A DNA stretch of 64,000 bases from Sphingopyxis fribergensis (GTDB lineage Bacteria > Pseudomonadota > Alphaproteobacteria > Sphingomonadales > Sphingomonadaceae), in NCBI RefSeq assembly GCF_000803645.1, contig NZ_CP009122.1, positions 4,006,501 to 4,070,500 on the forward strand, written 5' to 3'. Position 1 is the stretch's first letter. Every line of letters begins with the position of its first letter. This document shows, in pieces, positions 24,988-33,820 of this stretch. The notes beneath the pieces are model-generated. The model did no database searches and was not told the DNA's origin. It worked only from the letters and a program-made list of their open reading frames with translations. A program made the position numbers and the translations under genes.

Positions 24988-26916
24988 CTAAGCCCGCGCG
25001 CCCGCTTCCTCGACGCCCGCGCTGTTGTGGCGCAGCGCCTTCAGCACCGTGTCGACGATCTGCGGCGCGTTGAGCCCCGCCGCGTCATATTGCAGTTCGG
25101 GCTTGTCCTGGTCCTGGAACATATCGGGCAGGCGCATCGTGCGCAGCTTCAGCCCCGCGTCGATCAGCCCCTCGTCGCTCGCGAGCGTCAGCACATGCGC
25201 GCCCAGCCCGCCGACGCTGTTTTCCTCGATCGTCACGCAAACCTCGTGGCTCGCCAGCGTCTTGCGGATCAGCTCCTCGTCGAGCGGTTTCGCGAAACGC
25301 AGGTCGATCACGCTCGTCGGCAACCCGCGCGCGTCAAGCGTATCGGCCGCCTTCAGCGCCTCGGAGAGCCGCGTGCCGAGCGAGAAGATCGCGACGGTCT
25401 TGCCGCTGCGCACGACGCGCCCCTTGCCGATCTCCAGCCTTTGCGGAACCTCGGGCAACGCCACGCCGGTCCCATTGCCGCGCGGATATCGGAACGCAAT
25501 CGGCCCATCGTCATATTCAGCGGCGGTATAGGTCATATGCACCAGTTCGGCTTCGTCGGCCGCCGCCATCACGACGAAATTGGGCAGGGTCGCGAGGTAC
25601 GTCACATCGAACGACCCCGCGTGCGTCGACCCGTCGGCGCCGACCAGCCCCGCACGGTCGATCGCAAAGCGCACCGGCAGATTCTGGATCGCGACATCAT
25701 GCACGACCTGATCGTAGGCGCGCTGGAGGAAGGTCGAATAAATCGCCGCGAACGGCCGCATCCCCTGCGCTGCCAATCCCGCCGCGAACGTTACCGCATG
25801 TTGCTCGGCAATGCCGACGTCGAAGGTCCGCGTCGGATGCACTTTGGCAAATTTGTCGACCCCGGTTCCCGACGGCATCGCCGCGGTGATCGCGACGATC
25901 CTTTTGTCGGTCTCGGCCAGCTTCGCCAGCGTTTCGCCGAACACATTCTGATATTGCGGCGGTCCCGGCGGCGCTTTCGCCTGCTCGCCGGTGATGACGT
26001 CGAATTTCTGCACGCCATGATATTTGTCGGCGGCCGCCTCGGCGGGGCCATAGCCCTTGCCCTTCACCGTCACCGCATGGATCAGGACCGGGCCATGCTC
26101 GCTGTCGCGCACATTCTCCAGCACCGGAATCAGATGCTCCAGATTATGCCCGTCGATCGGCCCGACATAATAAAAGCCCAGCTCCTCGAACAGCGTTCCG
26201 CCCATCGCCATGCCGCGTGCATATTCGTCGGTCTTTTTCGCCGCCTTGTGCAGCGGCTCGGGCAGCTTGCGCGCAAAGCGCCGCGCAATTTCGCGCAGCT
26301 CGATAAACGGCCGCGACGACACCAGCTTCGCCAGATAGGCCGATAGTCCGCCGACCGGCGGCGCGATCGACATGTCATTGTCGTTGAGGATGACGATCAG
26401 CCTATTGCCCGCCGCGGCGGCATTGTTCATCGCCTCATAGGCCATGCCCGCCGACATCGACCCGTCGCCGATCACCGCGATCGCGCGCCCGGGCTGATCC
26501 TTCAGCTTGTTGGCGATCGCGAAGCCGAGCGCCGCGCTGATCGAGGTCGAGCTGTGCGCCGCCCCGAACGGATCATATTCGCTCTCGCTGCGCTTCGTGA
26601 AGCCCGACAGGCCGCCGCCGGTGCGCAAGGTGCGGATGCGGTCGCGCCGCCCGGTGATGATCTTGTGCGGATAGCATTGATGCCCGACGTCCCACACGAT
26701 CTTGTCGCGCGGGGTATCGAACACATAATGCAGCGCGGTGGTAAGCTCGACGACCCCCAACCCCGATCCCAGATGCCCGCCGGTGGTGCCGACCGCCGAA
26801 ATCATCTCGGCGCGCAGCTCATCGGCGAACTGGCGGAGGTCTTCGGGCTTCAGCTTGCGGAGGTCGGCGGGGACATCCACCGTGTCGAGCAGCGGCGTAT
26901 GCGGACGATCAGTCAT
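24988..26916 (-). CDS. dxs: 1-deoxy-D-xylulose-5-phosphate synthase
   Basis: 642 residues, a TPP-dependent transketolase-like enzyme making DXP from pyruvate and glyceraldehyde 3-phosphate for isoprenoids. Features are [15 protein letters not shown] (catalytic His), [12 protein letters not shown], the TPP motif [17 protein letters not shown], and [13 protein letters not shown] in the second domain, with a C-terminal swivel domain [11 protein letters not shown]. The start at 26916 ([14 protein letters not shown]) is the first one matching the family; the frame continues upstream without similarity. Confidence 0.95.
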   Translation of the reverse strand: MTDRPHTPLLDTVDVPADLRKLKPEDLRQFADELRAEMISAVGTTGGHLGSGLGVVELTTALHYVFDTPRDKIVWDVGHQCYPHKIITGRRDRIRTLRTGGGLSGFTKRSESEYDPFGAAHSSTSISAALGFAIANKLKDQPGRAIAVIGDGSMSAGMAYEAMNNAAAAGNRLIVILNDNDMSIAPPVGGLSAYLAKLVSSRPFIELREIARRFARKLPEPLHKAAKKTDEYARGMAMGGTLFEELGFYYVGPIDGHNLEHLIPVLENVRDSEHGPVLIHAVTVKGKGYGPAEAAADKYHGVQKFDVITGEQAKAPPGPPQYQNVFGETLAKLAETDKRIVAITAAMPSGTGVDKFAKVHPTRTFDVGIAEQHAVTFAAGLAAQGMRPFAAIYSTFLQRAYDQVVHDVAIQNLPVRFAIDRAGLVGADGSTHAGSFDVTYLATLPNFVVMAAADEAELVHMTYTAAEYDDGPIAFRYPRGNGTGVALPEVPQRLEIGKGRVVRSGKTVAIFSLGTRLSEALKAADTLDARGLPTSVIDLRFAKPLDEELIRKTLASHEVCVTIEENSVGGLGAHVLTLASDEGLIDAGLKLRTMRLPDMFQDQDKPELQYDAAGLNAPQIVDTVLKALRHNSAGVEEAGARA

Positions 26917-26962
26917 CGCGCCGTCATACTGCCAAGCGCCGATAGTGTCGAACGAAAAGGGA

Positions 26963-27193
26963 TCAGTCGCCCTCGCGCTCGTCGCGCTCCTTCGCGGCAT
27001 CGACCTGCGCATAAAGCCCGCGCACCATCAGATCGGTAAACACTAGCATTACCCCGACCATGCCCAGGAACAGCAGGGCCGCGACCGCGGGAAGCGGGCC
27101 GACCATGTCCACGCCTTCCTTCTTCATCACCGCGGCGAGCACCGCCGCTGCCGCCATGAAGGCATAGCCGATGAAGCGCGGAATGCGGCTCAT
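26963..27193 (-). CDS. Small two-helix membrane protein
   Basis: 76 residues: [17 protein letters not shown] and [17 protein letters not shown] are two membrane helices, followed by a charged tail ([16 protein letters not shown]). No family is recognised. It is 46 bases upstream of dxs in the same direction and may share its transcript. Confidence 0.65.
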   Translation of the reverse strand: MSRIPRFIGYAFMAAAAVLAAVMKKEGVDMVGPLPAVAALLFLGMVGVMLVFTDLMVRGLYAQVDAAKERDEREGD

Positions 27194-27375
27194 GTCATGT
27201 CACCGGTCGCGGAACCATTGGCGCCGCGGGGGAATATGAAAGCGGTGAAGGCGCCTCGATGCATGAAAGGCACATGCGGCCAAATGCATCCTTCGGCAAG
27301 ACGAAGCCGTTGCAAGGACGGATTGTTTACTTACACTCCCGAAAAAGGGGGCACGACCACAGGATATTAGAGCGG

Positions 27376-28401
27376 ATGACCATGCCCGATTTAAGACTGT
27401 TTTCCCGCATCGGTCCGCCCGCGCGTATCATCCCGCTTCTTGCCGCCTTCGCATTCGCCGCACCCGCCGCTGCCGAAGAATCGACTTTGCCCTATGAACT
27501 GACCGCCGCGATCCCCGACAGTCCGCTGGCGCCCGGGATCGACGACGAACCGGCGCGCTATCTCCAGAACACCGATATCGACGACAATATCCTGCTGCCG
27601 GGCCGGCGCGACGATGACGATGAGGAATCCGAACGCAAATGGTCGCGCGACTATATCGCCGTCGCGGCCGGGGTAATGAACACACCCGATTACAATGGTT
27701 CGGACGACCGCCGCTTCCTGCCGTCCTTCTATGTCCGCGGCCGGTACGAGGGTTTTTCCTTTTCGACCCGCGGCACCAATTTTCAGGTCGACCTGATCCG
27801 CCATCGCCGCGGGCAAAAGATCGACTGGAAGTTCGGCCCGATCATCAGCCTGCGCGCCGACCGCACCGGCAGCGTCAAGGATCCGCAAGTCGACCTGCTC
27901 CCCGACCGCAAGATGGCGGTCGAAATGGGCTTCTTCACCGGGGTCACCAAAACCGGCGTGATCACCAGCGCTTACGACCAGCTCGGCTTCCGCATGGTGG
28001 CACTCAAGGATATTTCGGGCAGCCACGGCAGTTGGACTGCCTCGCCGACGATCGATTATGGCACCCCGCTGTCGAAACGCGCCTTTGTCGGCATCTCGGC
28101 GTCGATCAACATTTATGGCAAGGGGTTCGGCCGCTATTATTTCGACGTCGATCCCATGGGCAGCGCGGCGAGCGGGCTGCCCGTGTATAGCGGCGCGGGG
28201 CAGAAGGCGACGATCGGCAAATATACGCTGGGCATGGCGGGCGCCTATGCCCTGTCGGGCGACTTGCGAAAGGGCTTCGTGCTGATCGGCGGCGCGCAAT
28301 ATGGCCGAATGGGCGATCGCTATGCCGATTCGCCGATCGTCGCGGACGCCGGCAGCAAGGACCAGTGGCTGTTCGGCGCGGGTCTGGCGTACCAGTTCTG
28401 A
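27376..28401 (+). CDS. MipA/OmpV-family outer-membrane protein
   Basis: 341 residues. A signal peptide ends near AAFAFAAPAAAEE. An acidic segment with GRRDDDDEESERKWSRDY precedes the beta-barrel MipA domain (AVAAGVMNTPDYNGSDDRR, GPIISLRADRTGSVKD), and the C-terminus GAGLAYQF ends in Phe as outer-membrane barrels do. MipA members scaffold murein synthases or are metal/antimicrobial-responsive. The start at 27376 gives the signal peptide; more upstream frame exists. Confidence 0.85.
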   Translation: MTMPDLRLFSRIGPPARIIPLLAAFAFAAPAAAEESTLPYELTAAIPDSPLAPGIDDEPARYLQNTDIDDNILLPGRRDDDDEESERKWSRDYIAVAAGVMNTPDYNGSDDRRFLPSFYVRGRYEGFSFSTRGTNFQVDLIRHRRGQKIDWKFGPIISLRADRTGSVKDPQVDLLPDRKMAVEMGFFTGVTKTGVITSAYDQLGFRMVALKDISGSHGSWTASPTIDYGTPLSKRAFVGISASINIYGKGFGRYYFDVDPMGSAASGLPVYSGAGQKATIGKYTLGMAGAYALSGDLRKGFVLIGGAQYGRMGDRYADSPIVADAGSKDQWLFGAGLAYQF

Positions 28402-28427
28402 CCGTTTACGACCGGGAGCTGCCCTTG

Positions 28428-28557
28428 ATCCTCCCTGTGCCAAGGCATGGGGAGGTGGCAGCGCGAAGCGCTGACGGGGGGGCTAATGGCCGAGGTCGCG
28501 GCCCCTCCACCGCCGCCTGCGGTCCCCCTCTCCATCGCTTCGCGACAGGGAGGATTC
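28428..28557. repeat. Palindromic intergenic repeat (GATCCTCCCTGT type)
   Basis: The arms GATCCTCCCTGTGCC and CGACAGGGAGGATTC flank GGAGGTGGCAGCGCGAAGCG and CCCCTCCACC, a third repeat family. It fills most of the mipA-DUF962 gap. Confidence 0.7.
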
Positions 28558-28636
28558 AATTGTCCGATCGCCAGCCCAAAGCCGCCATTTCCGGTGTCAG
28601 CTTGACCCTGCCGTCCAACCGCTGCATCCTCATGCC

Positions 28637-28969
28637 GTGGCGCGTCTATACACGACCTTTGCCGAATTCTGGCCCTTTTACCTGCGTGAGCATAGCAAGG
28701 CGTCTACGCGGGCGTTGCATTATGTTGGGACCAGTCTGGTCGTGCTGATCGCGATGGCGGCGGTGCTGAGTGGGCGGTGGGCTTGGTTGATCGTGCTGCC
28801 GCTCGCGGGCTATTTCTTTGCGTGGGTCGCGCATTTCGGGGTTGAGAAGAACCGACCGGCGACCTTTACCTATCCGCTGTGGAGCCTTGCTGCCGACTTC
28901 AAGATGTGGGGGCTGTGGTTGACCGGGCGGTTGGGGCGCGAACTCGACAAGGCGGGGGTGCAGCGTTGA
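28637..28969 (+). CDS. Mpo1/DUF962-family membrane protein
   Basis: 110 residues from GTG. It starts YTTFAEFWPFYLREHSKAST with RALHYVGTSLVV, and has WVAHFGVEKNRPATFTYPLW, which fits the DUF962/Mpo1 family with conserved His residues at the membrane. Yeast Mpo1 is an Fe2+-dependent dioxygenase in phytosphingosine breakdown, which is interesting in a sphingolipid-making genus, but the bacterial role is untested. Confidence 0.85.
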   Translation: MARLYTTFAEFWPFYLREHSKASTRALHYVGTSLVVLIAMAAVLSGRWAWLIVLPLAGYFFAWVAHFGVEKNRPATFTYPLWSLAADFKMWGLWLTGRLGRELDKAGVQR

Positions 28970-28979
28970 TCCCATCTTT

Positions 28980-29051
28980 CGTCATCCCCGCGAAAGCGGG
29001 GATCCAGCCCAGGCGTTTGCTCGCTGGGTCCCCGCTTTCGCGGGGATGACG
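28980..29051. repeat. REP-like palindromic repeat (CGTCATCCCCGCGAAAGCGG family)
   Basis: A 72-bp copy with perfect outer arms (CGTCATCCCCGCGAAAGCGG and its complement), just after the DUF962 gene stop. Confidence 0.85.
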
Positions 29052-29164
29052 AAGTAAGAGGATGGGCGTCGCGCGGGAAAATCGATCAGACTGACCTAAA
29101 GGTCTATCTGGCGATTGTTGCGAATCATTCTTAATTTGGTGCCTCGTTCCGCTGGAGATGTGCC

Positions 29165-29368
29165 ATGCCCCTCGATCTGATCAAGACCTTCACCTATCTC
29201 TCGATCCACCTGACCATCGGGTTCAGCGTCGCTTATGTGATGACCGGGTCGGTCGCGCTCGCGGGCGGAATCGCGATCATCGAGCCCTGTATCAATGCTG
29301 TCGCATTCTTCTTCCATGAAAAGGCGTGGAAGCGCGTCGGTGCGCGGCCTAAGCTGCTGTCCGCCTGA
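29165..29368 (+). CDS. DUF2061 membrane protein
   Basis: 67 residues, two hydrophobic segments (HLTIGFSVAYVMTGSVAL and IAIIEPCINAVAFFF) and a final HEKAWKRVGAR, which is the DUF2061 signature of uncharacterised small membrane proteins. It is 60 bases upstream of osmC in the same direction. Confidence 0.85.
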   Translation: MPLDLIKTFTYLSIHLTIGFSVAYVMTGSVALAGGIAIIEPCINAVAFFFHEKAWKRVGARPKLLSA

Positions 29369-29428
29369 GGCTCCGAGTCCCGGGCCGCTTTTCCGCTTAC
29401 TCCCCGAACCAACCAAGGAGATACGACC

Positions 29429-29857
29429 ATGACCGTCAATCGCGCATCCGCCCGCTACGAAGGTTTCGGCAAGGAAGGCAAGGGGTCGATCACGACCAAG
29501 TCGGGCGTGCTCGACAAGCAGCCCTATGGTTTCGGAACGCGTTTCGAAGGGCTGCCGGGGACGAACCCCGAGGAGCTGATCGCCGCAGCGCATGCTGCGT
29601 GTTTCACCATGGCGCTATCGTTCGGCCTCGCGCGGGCGGGTTATAATGGCGATACGCTCGAGACGAGCGCCGCGGTGACGCTTGAACAGCAGGACGGCGG
29701 CTTCACGATCACCAAATCGGCGCTGACGCTGACCGGCAAGGTGCCGGGAATCAGCGCCGACGAATTCGCCAAGATCGCCGAGGAAGCCGAGAAGAATTGC
29801 CCGGTATCGAAGCTGCTCAACTGCGAAATCACATTGGAGCATAATCTCGAGGCTTAA
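29429..29857 (+). CDS. osmC: OsmC-family peroxiredoxin
   Basis: 142 residues with both redox cysteines (AAAHAACFTMAL, and NCPVSKLLNCE) and the EGLPGTNPEELIAA substrate region. OsmC reduces organic hydroperoxides in stress. The ATG follows AAGGAGAT. The stop (TAA at 29855-29857) overlaps the stop of the convergent 2H gene. Confidence 0.94.
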   Translation: MTVNRASARYEGFGKEGKGSITTKSGVLDKQPYGFGTRFEGLPGTNPEELIAAAHAACFTMALSFGLARAGYNGDTLETSAAVTLEQQDGGFTITKSALTLTGKVPGISADEFAKIAEEAEKNCPVSKLLNCEITLEHNLEA

Positions 29858-30438
29858 GCGGCCCGGAGCAGCGGCGCGGGCAGGTCTTCGGCCATGAAGC
29901 CGAAGCTGCCTTGCGCCGGTGGTTCCAACGTCCAGCTTTGCAGGACGCGGTGGCGGCGATGGCCGATATGGCTTTCGATGAGCACGAGGTCGCGCGGGGT
30001 CCAGTTCCATGCGACCGGAACGGGATCGAATTCGCATGTCCCATAACCGAGCGTGATATGCGGGTGGAGGCCCGATTTGCGGTGCATCGGCTCGATGCCC
30101 TGCGCCGCGAGACGGGCGACGATTGCGTCATAGGTCTGGCGGATCGTGCCGATGCTTCCCGCAGTGATCAGCTCGGCCCCCGCGCCGCGCGATACGATGC
30201 GGCCGAAGGGTATCGGACTCGCGGCCGGGACACCCACGCCGAACGCCTTGGCGACCTGCCCGCGCAGGAACGGCTGCGGCTCCATCGTTTCGGCGATCGT
30301 GCAGAGCGTCAGATGGTATAGCTGGGGCTTGAGCCCCGCAAACAGGTCGCCCGATACGGGCGGCAATTGGCGCGCCAGCCAGCCGGCGCGATCGGCGGCA
30401 ACCTGAAACCCCAGGAAATAGCGAAACATCGGGTCCAT
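29854..30438 (-). CDS. 2H phosphoesterase (2'-5' RNA ligase/LigT superfamily)
   Basis: 194 residues. The two catalytic His-x-Thr-like motifs are HLTL (about residue 43) and HITL (about residue 126), in the usual spacing. The superfamily opens or ligates 2',5'-linked or 2',3'-cyclic RNA ends. A LexA-type GTTC-N7-GTTC box lies 25 bases upstream of the start, which suggests SOS control. A second 2H gene occurs at 36299. The start at 30438 gives MDPMFRYF; the ATG three codons later is also possible. Confidence 0.82.
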   Translation of the reverse strand: MDPMFRYFLGFQVAADRAGWLARQLPPVSGDLFAGLKPQLYHLTLCTIAETMEPQPFLRGQVAKAFGVGVPAASPIPFGRIVSRGAGAELITAGSIGTIRQTYDAIVARLAAQGIEPMHRKSGLHPHITLGYGTCEFDPVPVAWNWTPRDLVLIESHIGHRRHRVLQSWTLEPPAQGSFGFMAEDLPAPLLRAA

Positions 30439-30462
30439 CGTCCTTCCTCCGAATCGGATAAT

Positions 30463-30477
30463 GTTCCTATTATGTTC
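30463..30477. promoter_or_regulatory. LexA-type SOS box upstream of the 2H phosphoesterase
   Basis: GTTCCTATTATGTTC fits the alphaproteobacterial LexA consensus GTTC-N7-GTTC, with an A+T-rich centre. It lies 25 bases upstream of the 30438 start. Binding is inferred from the consensus only. Confidence 0.65.
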
Positions 30478-30501
30478 TCATTCGCTGCGAGAGTCGAATC
30501 G

Positions 30502-30960
30502 TTAGGGCGCCGGTGCGTCGAGCGCCATCCGCGTCACATGGATATAGGTCGCCTGCCAGCTGTCGCCGTGGCGCCTGAAAATGTCGGTGAAGCGGATGCG
30601 GACGCGGAAGGGCTTGCCCGCCGAGCGACCCGACAGGATCGTCTCGGCGCTCGCAAGACCGGCGTCGGGGCCGACCGGGAGGATGACGCGATCGCTGAGC
30701 GTCACGGGGTCGTAATCATGGTCGGCGCCGGTCCAGCCGTCGATGAAAAACGCCTTGCCATACCGCTTGCCGCTGCCGTCGATGAAGACGAGATCGTCGG
30801 CGACCATGCGCTCCAGCGCGGCGCGATCCTGCGCGATCTGGGCCGCGTCGAACGCATCGGCAAAAGCGCGCAGGTCGGCAATTTCGCTGGCGGGTGCGTC
30901 GGCGGCTATCGCGGGCGCCGCTACGCAGAACGCCAGTGCCGCCGCTATCATTATGCGCAT
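30502..30960 (-). CDS. Secreted SnoaL/DUF4440-like (NTF2-fold) protein
   Basis: 152 residues. A signal peptide (MRIMIAAALAFCVAAPAIAA) is followed by one NTF2-like domain: LRAFADAFDAAQIAQDRAAL, VADDLVFIDGSGKRYGK, FTDIFRRHGDSWQATYIHVT. The fold covers enzymes and ligand-binding proteins, so the role is open. It is probably periplasmic. It lies behind a separate 30992 gene on the same strand, with about 30 bases between. Confidence 0.82.
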   Translation of the reverse strand: MRIMIAAALAFCVAAPAIAADAPASEIADLRAFADAFDAAQIAQDRAALERMVADDLVFIDGSGKRYGKAFFIDGWTGADHDYDPVTLSDRVILPVGPDAGLASAETILSGRSAGKPFRVRIRFTDIFRRHGDSWQATYIHVTRMALDAPAP

Positions 30961-30991
30961 GGCGTCCCTTCCCGTCGCTATGCCAGCCCGG

Positions 30992-31846
30992 TTACAGCGC
31001 CGGCCGGCAATCCTTCAGCCAGATGACATGCTTATATTCATCGAAATCGTCGACGGTGCCGGTCAATTTGATGCTCTTGTTCGGCTTGAGTTGAAGCGAA
31101 TAGGCCGCCTGACCGGGCGCCATATAACAGACGATGTCGGTCTTGAACGGCGCCTGGTTCGGCAGGCGGATCGCCTGTTCATAAGGCTGGGGGATTTTAT
31201 AGCCGACGCGGAAATCCTTGCCGTCCTTGGTCACATAATCGACAAGCCCGTCGATCGTGAACTGCTTGCCCTTGTAGCGCGTGAGGATGCCCGCGGCGTT
31301 GCGTTCGGTGTCCTTCGACACCTGCTGCGAGAATCCGAGCGCGCTGATCTTGACTGGCGCGGCGGCGATGGTTGTCGCGGTCGCGCCCTTCTTTGCCGCC
31401 GCGGCGCCCGCCTTGCCGCCCTTGATCTGGTTCAGCATGCCGCACATTTCGGCCATTGCGGCATCGGCCTTGGTCGCCTGGCCGGCGCGCAGCTTGGCCT
31501 CCATCACCACCGTGCCGATCCCGCCGGTCTGCGTCGCGCTGATCTGGATCGGAAAGGCGCGCGCGCCGCCCGTCATCGGTTGTTCGATCAGCATCGATCC
31601 ATATTCGGCCTCGTCGGCCATGATGTCATAGCCCTTGGCAGCGACGAGCCCGCGCATCTGGCCGATCGCGACCGCGGGGGGCAGGTCGGCGACGGTCACC
31701 GCGGCGGTAAAGCGAAGCCCGGTGATCGGATTGCCTTTTTTGACGAAGGCTTCCTCGCAGGTCGCGGCATTGGCGGTGCCGGCAGTGAGGAGAATGAAGA
31801 CTGGCGCGAGCGCGGCGGCGAGACGCGAATAAGTCGTGGTGCGCAT
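30992..31846 (-). CDS. Secreted protein with C-terminal OB-fold (tRNA_anti-like) domain
   Basis: 284 residues with a signal peptide ending TAGTANAATC. The N-terminal half is alpha/beta (VVMEAKLRAGQATKADAAM), followed by an Ala/Lys-rich linker (GGKAGAAAAKKGATATT). The C-terminal ~120 residues resemble tRNA_anti-like OB folds (RYKGKQFTIDGLVDYVTK, LTGTVDDFDEYKHVIWLKDC). Periplasmic location and function are inferred only from the fold. Confidence 0.65.
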   Translation of the reverse strand: MRTTTYSRLAAALAPVFILLTAGTANAATCEEAFVKKGNPITGLRFTAAVTVADLPPAVAIGQMRGLVAAKGYDIMADEAEYGSMLIEQPMTGGARAFPIQISATQTGGIGTVVMEAKLRAGQATKADAAMAEMCGMLNQIKGGKAGAAAAKKGATATTIAAAPVKISALGFSQQVSKDTERNAAGILTRYKGKQFTIDGLVDYVTKDGKDFRVGYKIPQPYEQAIRLPNQAPFKTDIVCYMAPGQAAYSLQLKPNKSIKLTGTVDDFDEYKHVIWLKDCRPAL

Positions 31847-32049
31847 GAGGGGCTCCCTGAAATGTTTCTGTTATGCGACTTATGTTGTGGGATGCGTCTG
31901 CCGCAGTGTGGGATTGGCCGCAATGGCCAAGTTACCAAGATGATGGTGTTTTGCGGGACAGAAAAGCCGATACCAATCGGCGCTTGACCTCAACCGGGCT
32001 TGAGATTTCATAAGGGCGGGACAGATGATTCGATAACGGAGCCTTGTCC

Positions 32050-32928
32050 ATGCTGCACTATCCAGCTGCCACGCCTTCAGGTCCCGTCGATTCCGATCGC
32101 GCCGCGCCCGCCGCGGCCTTTCTGCCGCGCTATCTCGCGCGGATCGGCTATCGCGGGCCGGTGGCGCCGACGATGGACGTGCTCGCGGCGTTGCAAGCGG
32201 CGCATATCGCCGCCATTCCTTTTGAGGCGATCGACGCGCTGACCGGTGCGGGGATCGATATCGGGGCCGACGCCGTCGACGCGAAGTTAATCGGCCAGCG
32301 ACGCGGGGGATATTGTTTCGAACAAAATGGCCTGTTCCTGCGCGTGCTCAAGGCAATCGGGTTCGACGCCGAGGGGCTTATCGGGCGGGTGCGCTGGATG
32401 CTGCCCGACGATGCGCCGCCGAGCGCGCGCACGCATATGGTCGTGCGCGTGCGGCTGGATGGCCGGCCGTGGCTGACCGACGTCGGTTTCGGCGCGACAG
32501 TGCCGCCCGCGCCGCTCGCGATGGACCGCGAGGAGCCCCAACCGACGCGGCACGAAACCTATCGCATCGTGCGCCCCGGCGATGTGTGGCAGGTCGCGGC
32601 GTCGATCGAGGGCGAATGGCGGACGCTGTACCGGATCGAGGACACGCCCCCGCCCGCGATCGATTATGAGATCGGCAATTGGTACACGTCGGCACATCCC
32701 GACTCGCATTTCCGCCGCCAGTTGATCGCGGCGCGCACCACCGCCGAGGCGCGTTATGGTCTGCGCGACAACCGGCTGACGACACGGCTCGTCGACGGGC
32801 GCATCGACCGGCGCTATCTGACCGCCGACGAGATCGATCGCGCGCTGGCCGAGATTTTCCTGCTGCCGGTGCGACCGCACTGGCGCGCGGCGATCGAGCG
32901 CGCGGCGACGGCGGAGGTGGTCGGCTAG
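32050..32928 (+). CDS. nat: Arylamine N-acetyltransferase
   Basis: 292 residues. The catalytic triad is visible: Cys in QRRGGYCFEQNG, His in ARTHMVVRV, Asp in WLTDVGFG. NATs move acetyl from acetyl-CoA to arylamines and hydrazines such as isoniazid. An ATG with GGAG 8 bases upstream is chosen; a TTG two codons earlier is possible. It is followed by a DUF1801 pair in the same direction. Confidence 0.93.
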   Translation: MLHYPAATPSGPVDSDRAAPAAAFLPRYLARIGYRGPVAPTMDVLAALQAAHIAAIPFEAIDALTGAGIDIGADAVDAKLIGQRRGGYCFEQNGLFLRVLKAIGFDAEGLIGRVRWMLPDDAPPSARTHMVVRVRLDGRPWLTDVGFGATVPPAPLAMDREEPQPTRHETYRIVRPGDVWQVAASIEGEWRTLYRIEDTPPPAIDYEIGNWYTSAHPDSHFRRQLIAARTTAEARYGLRDNRLTTRLVDGRIDRRYLTADEIDRALAEIFLLPVRPHWRAAIERAATAEVVG

Positions 32929-32985
32929 CTTGACTCGCCGCGGCTATCGCGTTCTTTTGCCGGCGAAAGAAGGGAGCGCGTTTCC

Positions 32986-33411
32986 ATGGCCGAGAAGGTC
33001 GTGCTGCTGTCGGGCGGCAATCCGCAGATACCGAAAGCCTATGGCGACGCGCCGGTGCAGGCCTATATCGCGGCGATGCCGGGCTGGAAGTCGGGCGTGT
33101 GGGCGCGGCTCGACACGCTGATCGAAAAGGCCGTTCCGGGGGTCGCGAAGGCGGTCAAATGGAACTCGCCGCTCTATGGCCCGCCGGGGCAGGGCGACGA
33201 GCCGACGCACTGGTTCCTGAGCATTCATTGCTTCGACAAATATATCAAGGTCGCCTTCTTTCGCGGCCAGTCGCTCGATCCGGTGCCGCCGGTCGCGTCG
33301 AAGAGCGGCGACACGCGCTATTTCCATATTCATGAAGGCGACACGGTCGACGAGGTGGCTTTTGCAGACTGGGTGAAACAGGCGGCGACATTGCCCGGCG
33401 AGAAGATGTGA
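32986..33411 (+). CDS. DUF1801 (YdhG/Iojap-like) protein
   Basis: 141 residues. The DUF1801 core is recognisable (IEKAVPGVAKAVKWNSPLYG, HIHEGDTVDEVAFADW). It is tandem with the next gene, which looks like a diverged paralogue. The family is uncharacterised. It has a GGAGCGC region ahead of the ATG. Confidence 0.82.
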   Translation: MAEKVVLLSGGNPQIPKAYGDAPVQAYIAAMPGWKSGVWARLDTLIEKAVPGVAKAVKWNSPLYGPPGQGDEPTHWFLSIHCFDKYIKVAFFRGQSLDPVPPVASKSGDTRYFHIHEGDTVDEVAFADWVKQAATLPGEKM

Positions 33412-33421
33412 GGAGGATGGA

Positions 33422-33820
33422 ATGTCAGCGGATCTGATCGACGCGAAGATCGCGGGGCTGGGCGACTGGCGAGGCGGCATGCTGGCGAAGCTGCGCGCGC
33501 TGATCCATGCCGCCGACCCGGAGGTCGAGGAGACGGTGAAGTGGCAGAAGCCGTCGAACCCGGCGGGGGTCCCGGTGTGGGAGCATGCCGGAATCCTCTG
33601 CACGGGCGAGACCTACAAGGACAAGGTCAAGCTGACCTTTGCCAAGGGCGCGGCGCTTGCCGATCCGAAGAAATTGTTCAATTCGAGCCTCGACGGCAAC
33701 ACGCGGCGTGCGATCGACCTGTTCGAGGGCGACGTTGTCGACGAGGCGGCGTTCAAGGCGCTGGTCCGCGCCGCGGTCGAGGCCAATCTGGAAAAGCCGG
33801 CACGAGCGAAGAAGGCCTAG
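33422..33820 (+). CDS. DUF1801-family protein
   Basis: 132 residues, 10 bases after its tandem neighbour and ahead of an AGGAGG ribosome site. The core is RALIHAADPEVEETVKWQKP with KLTFAKGAALADPKKLFNSS and DLFEGDVVDEAAF. The C-terminus is Lys/Ala-rich. The stop codon overlaps that of the convergent ThuA-like gene. Confidence 0.85.
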   Translation: MSADLIDAKIAGLGDWRGGMLAKLRALIHAADPEVEETVKWQKPSNPAGVPVWEHAGILCTGETYKDKVKLTFAKGAALADPKKLFNSSLDGNTRRAIDLFEGDVVDEAAFKALVRAAVEANLEKPARAKKA

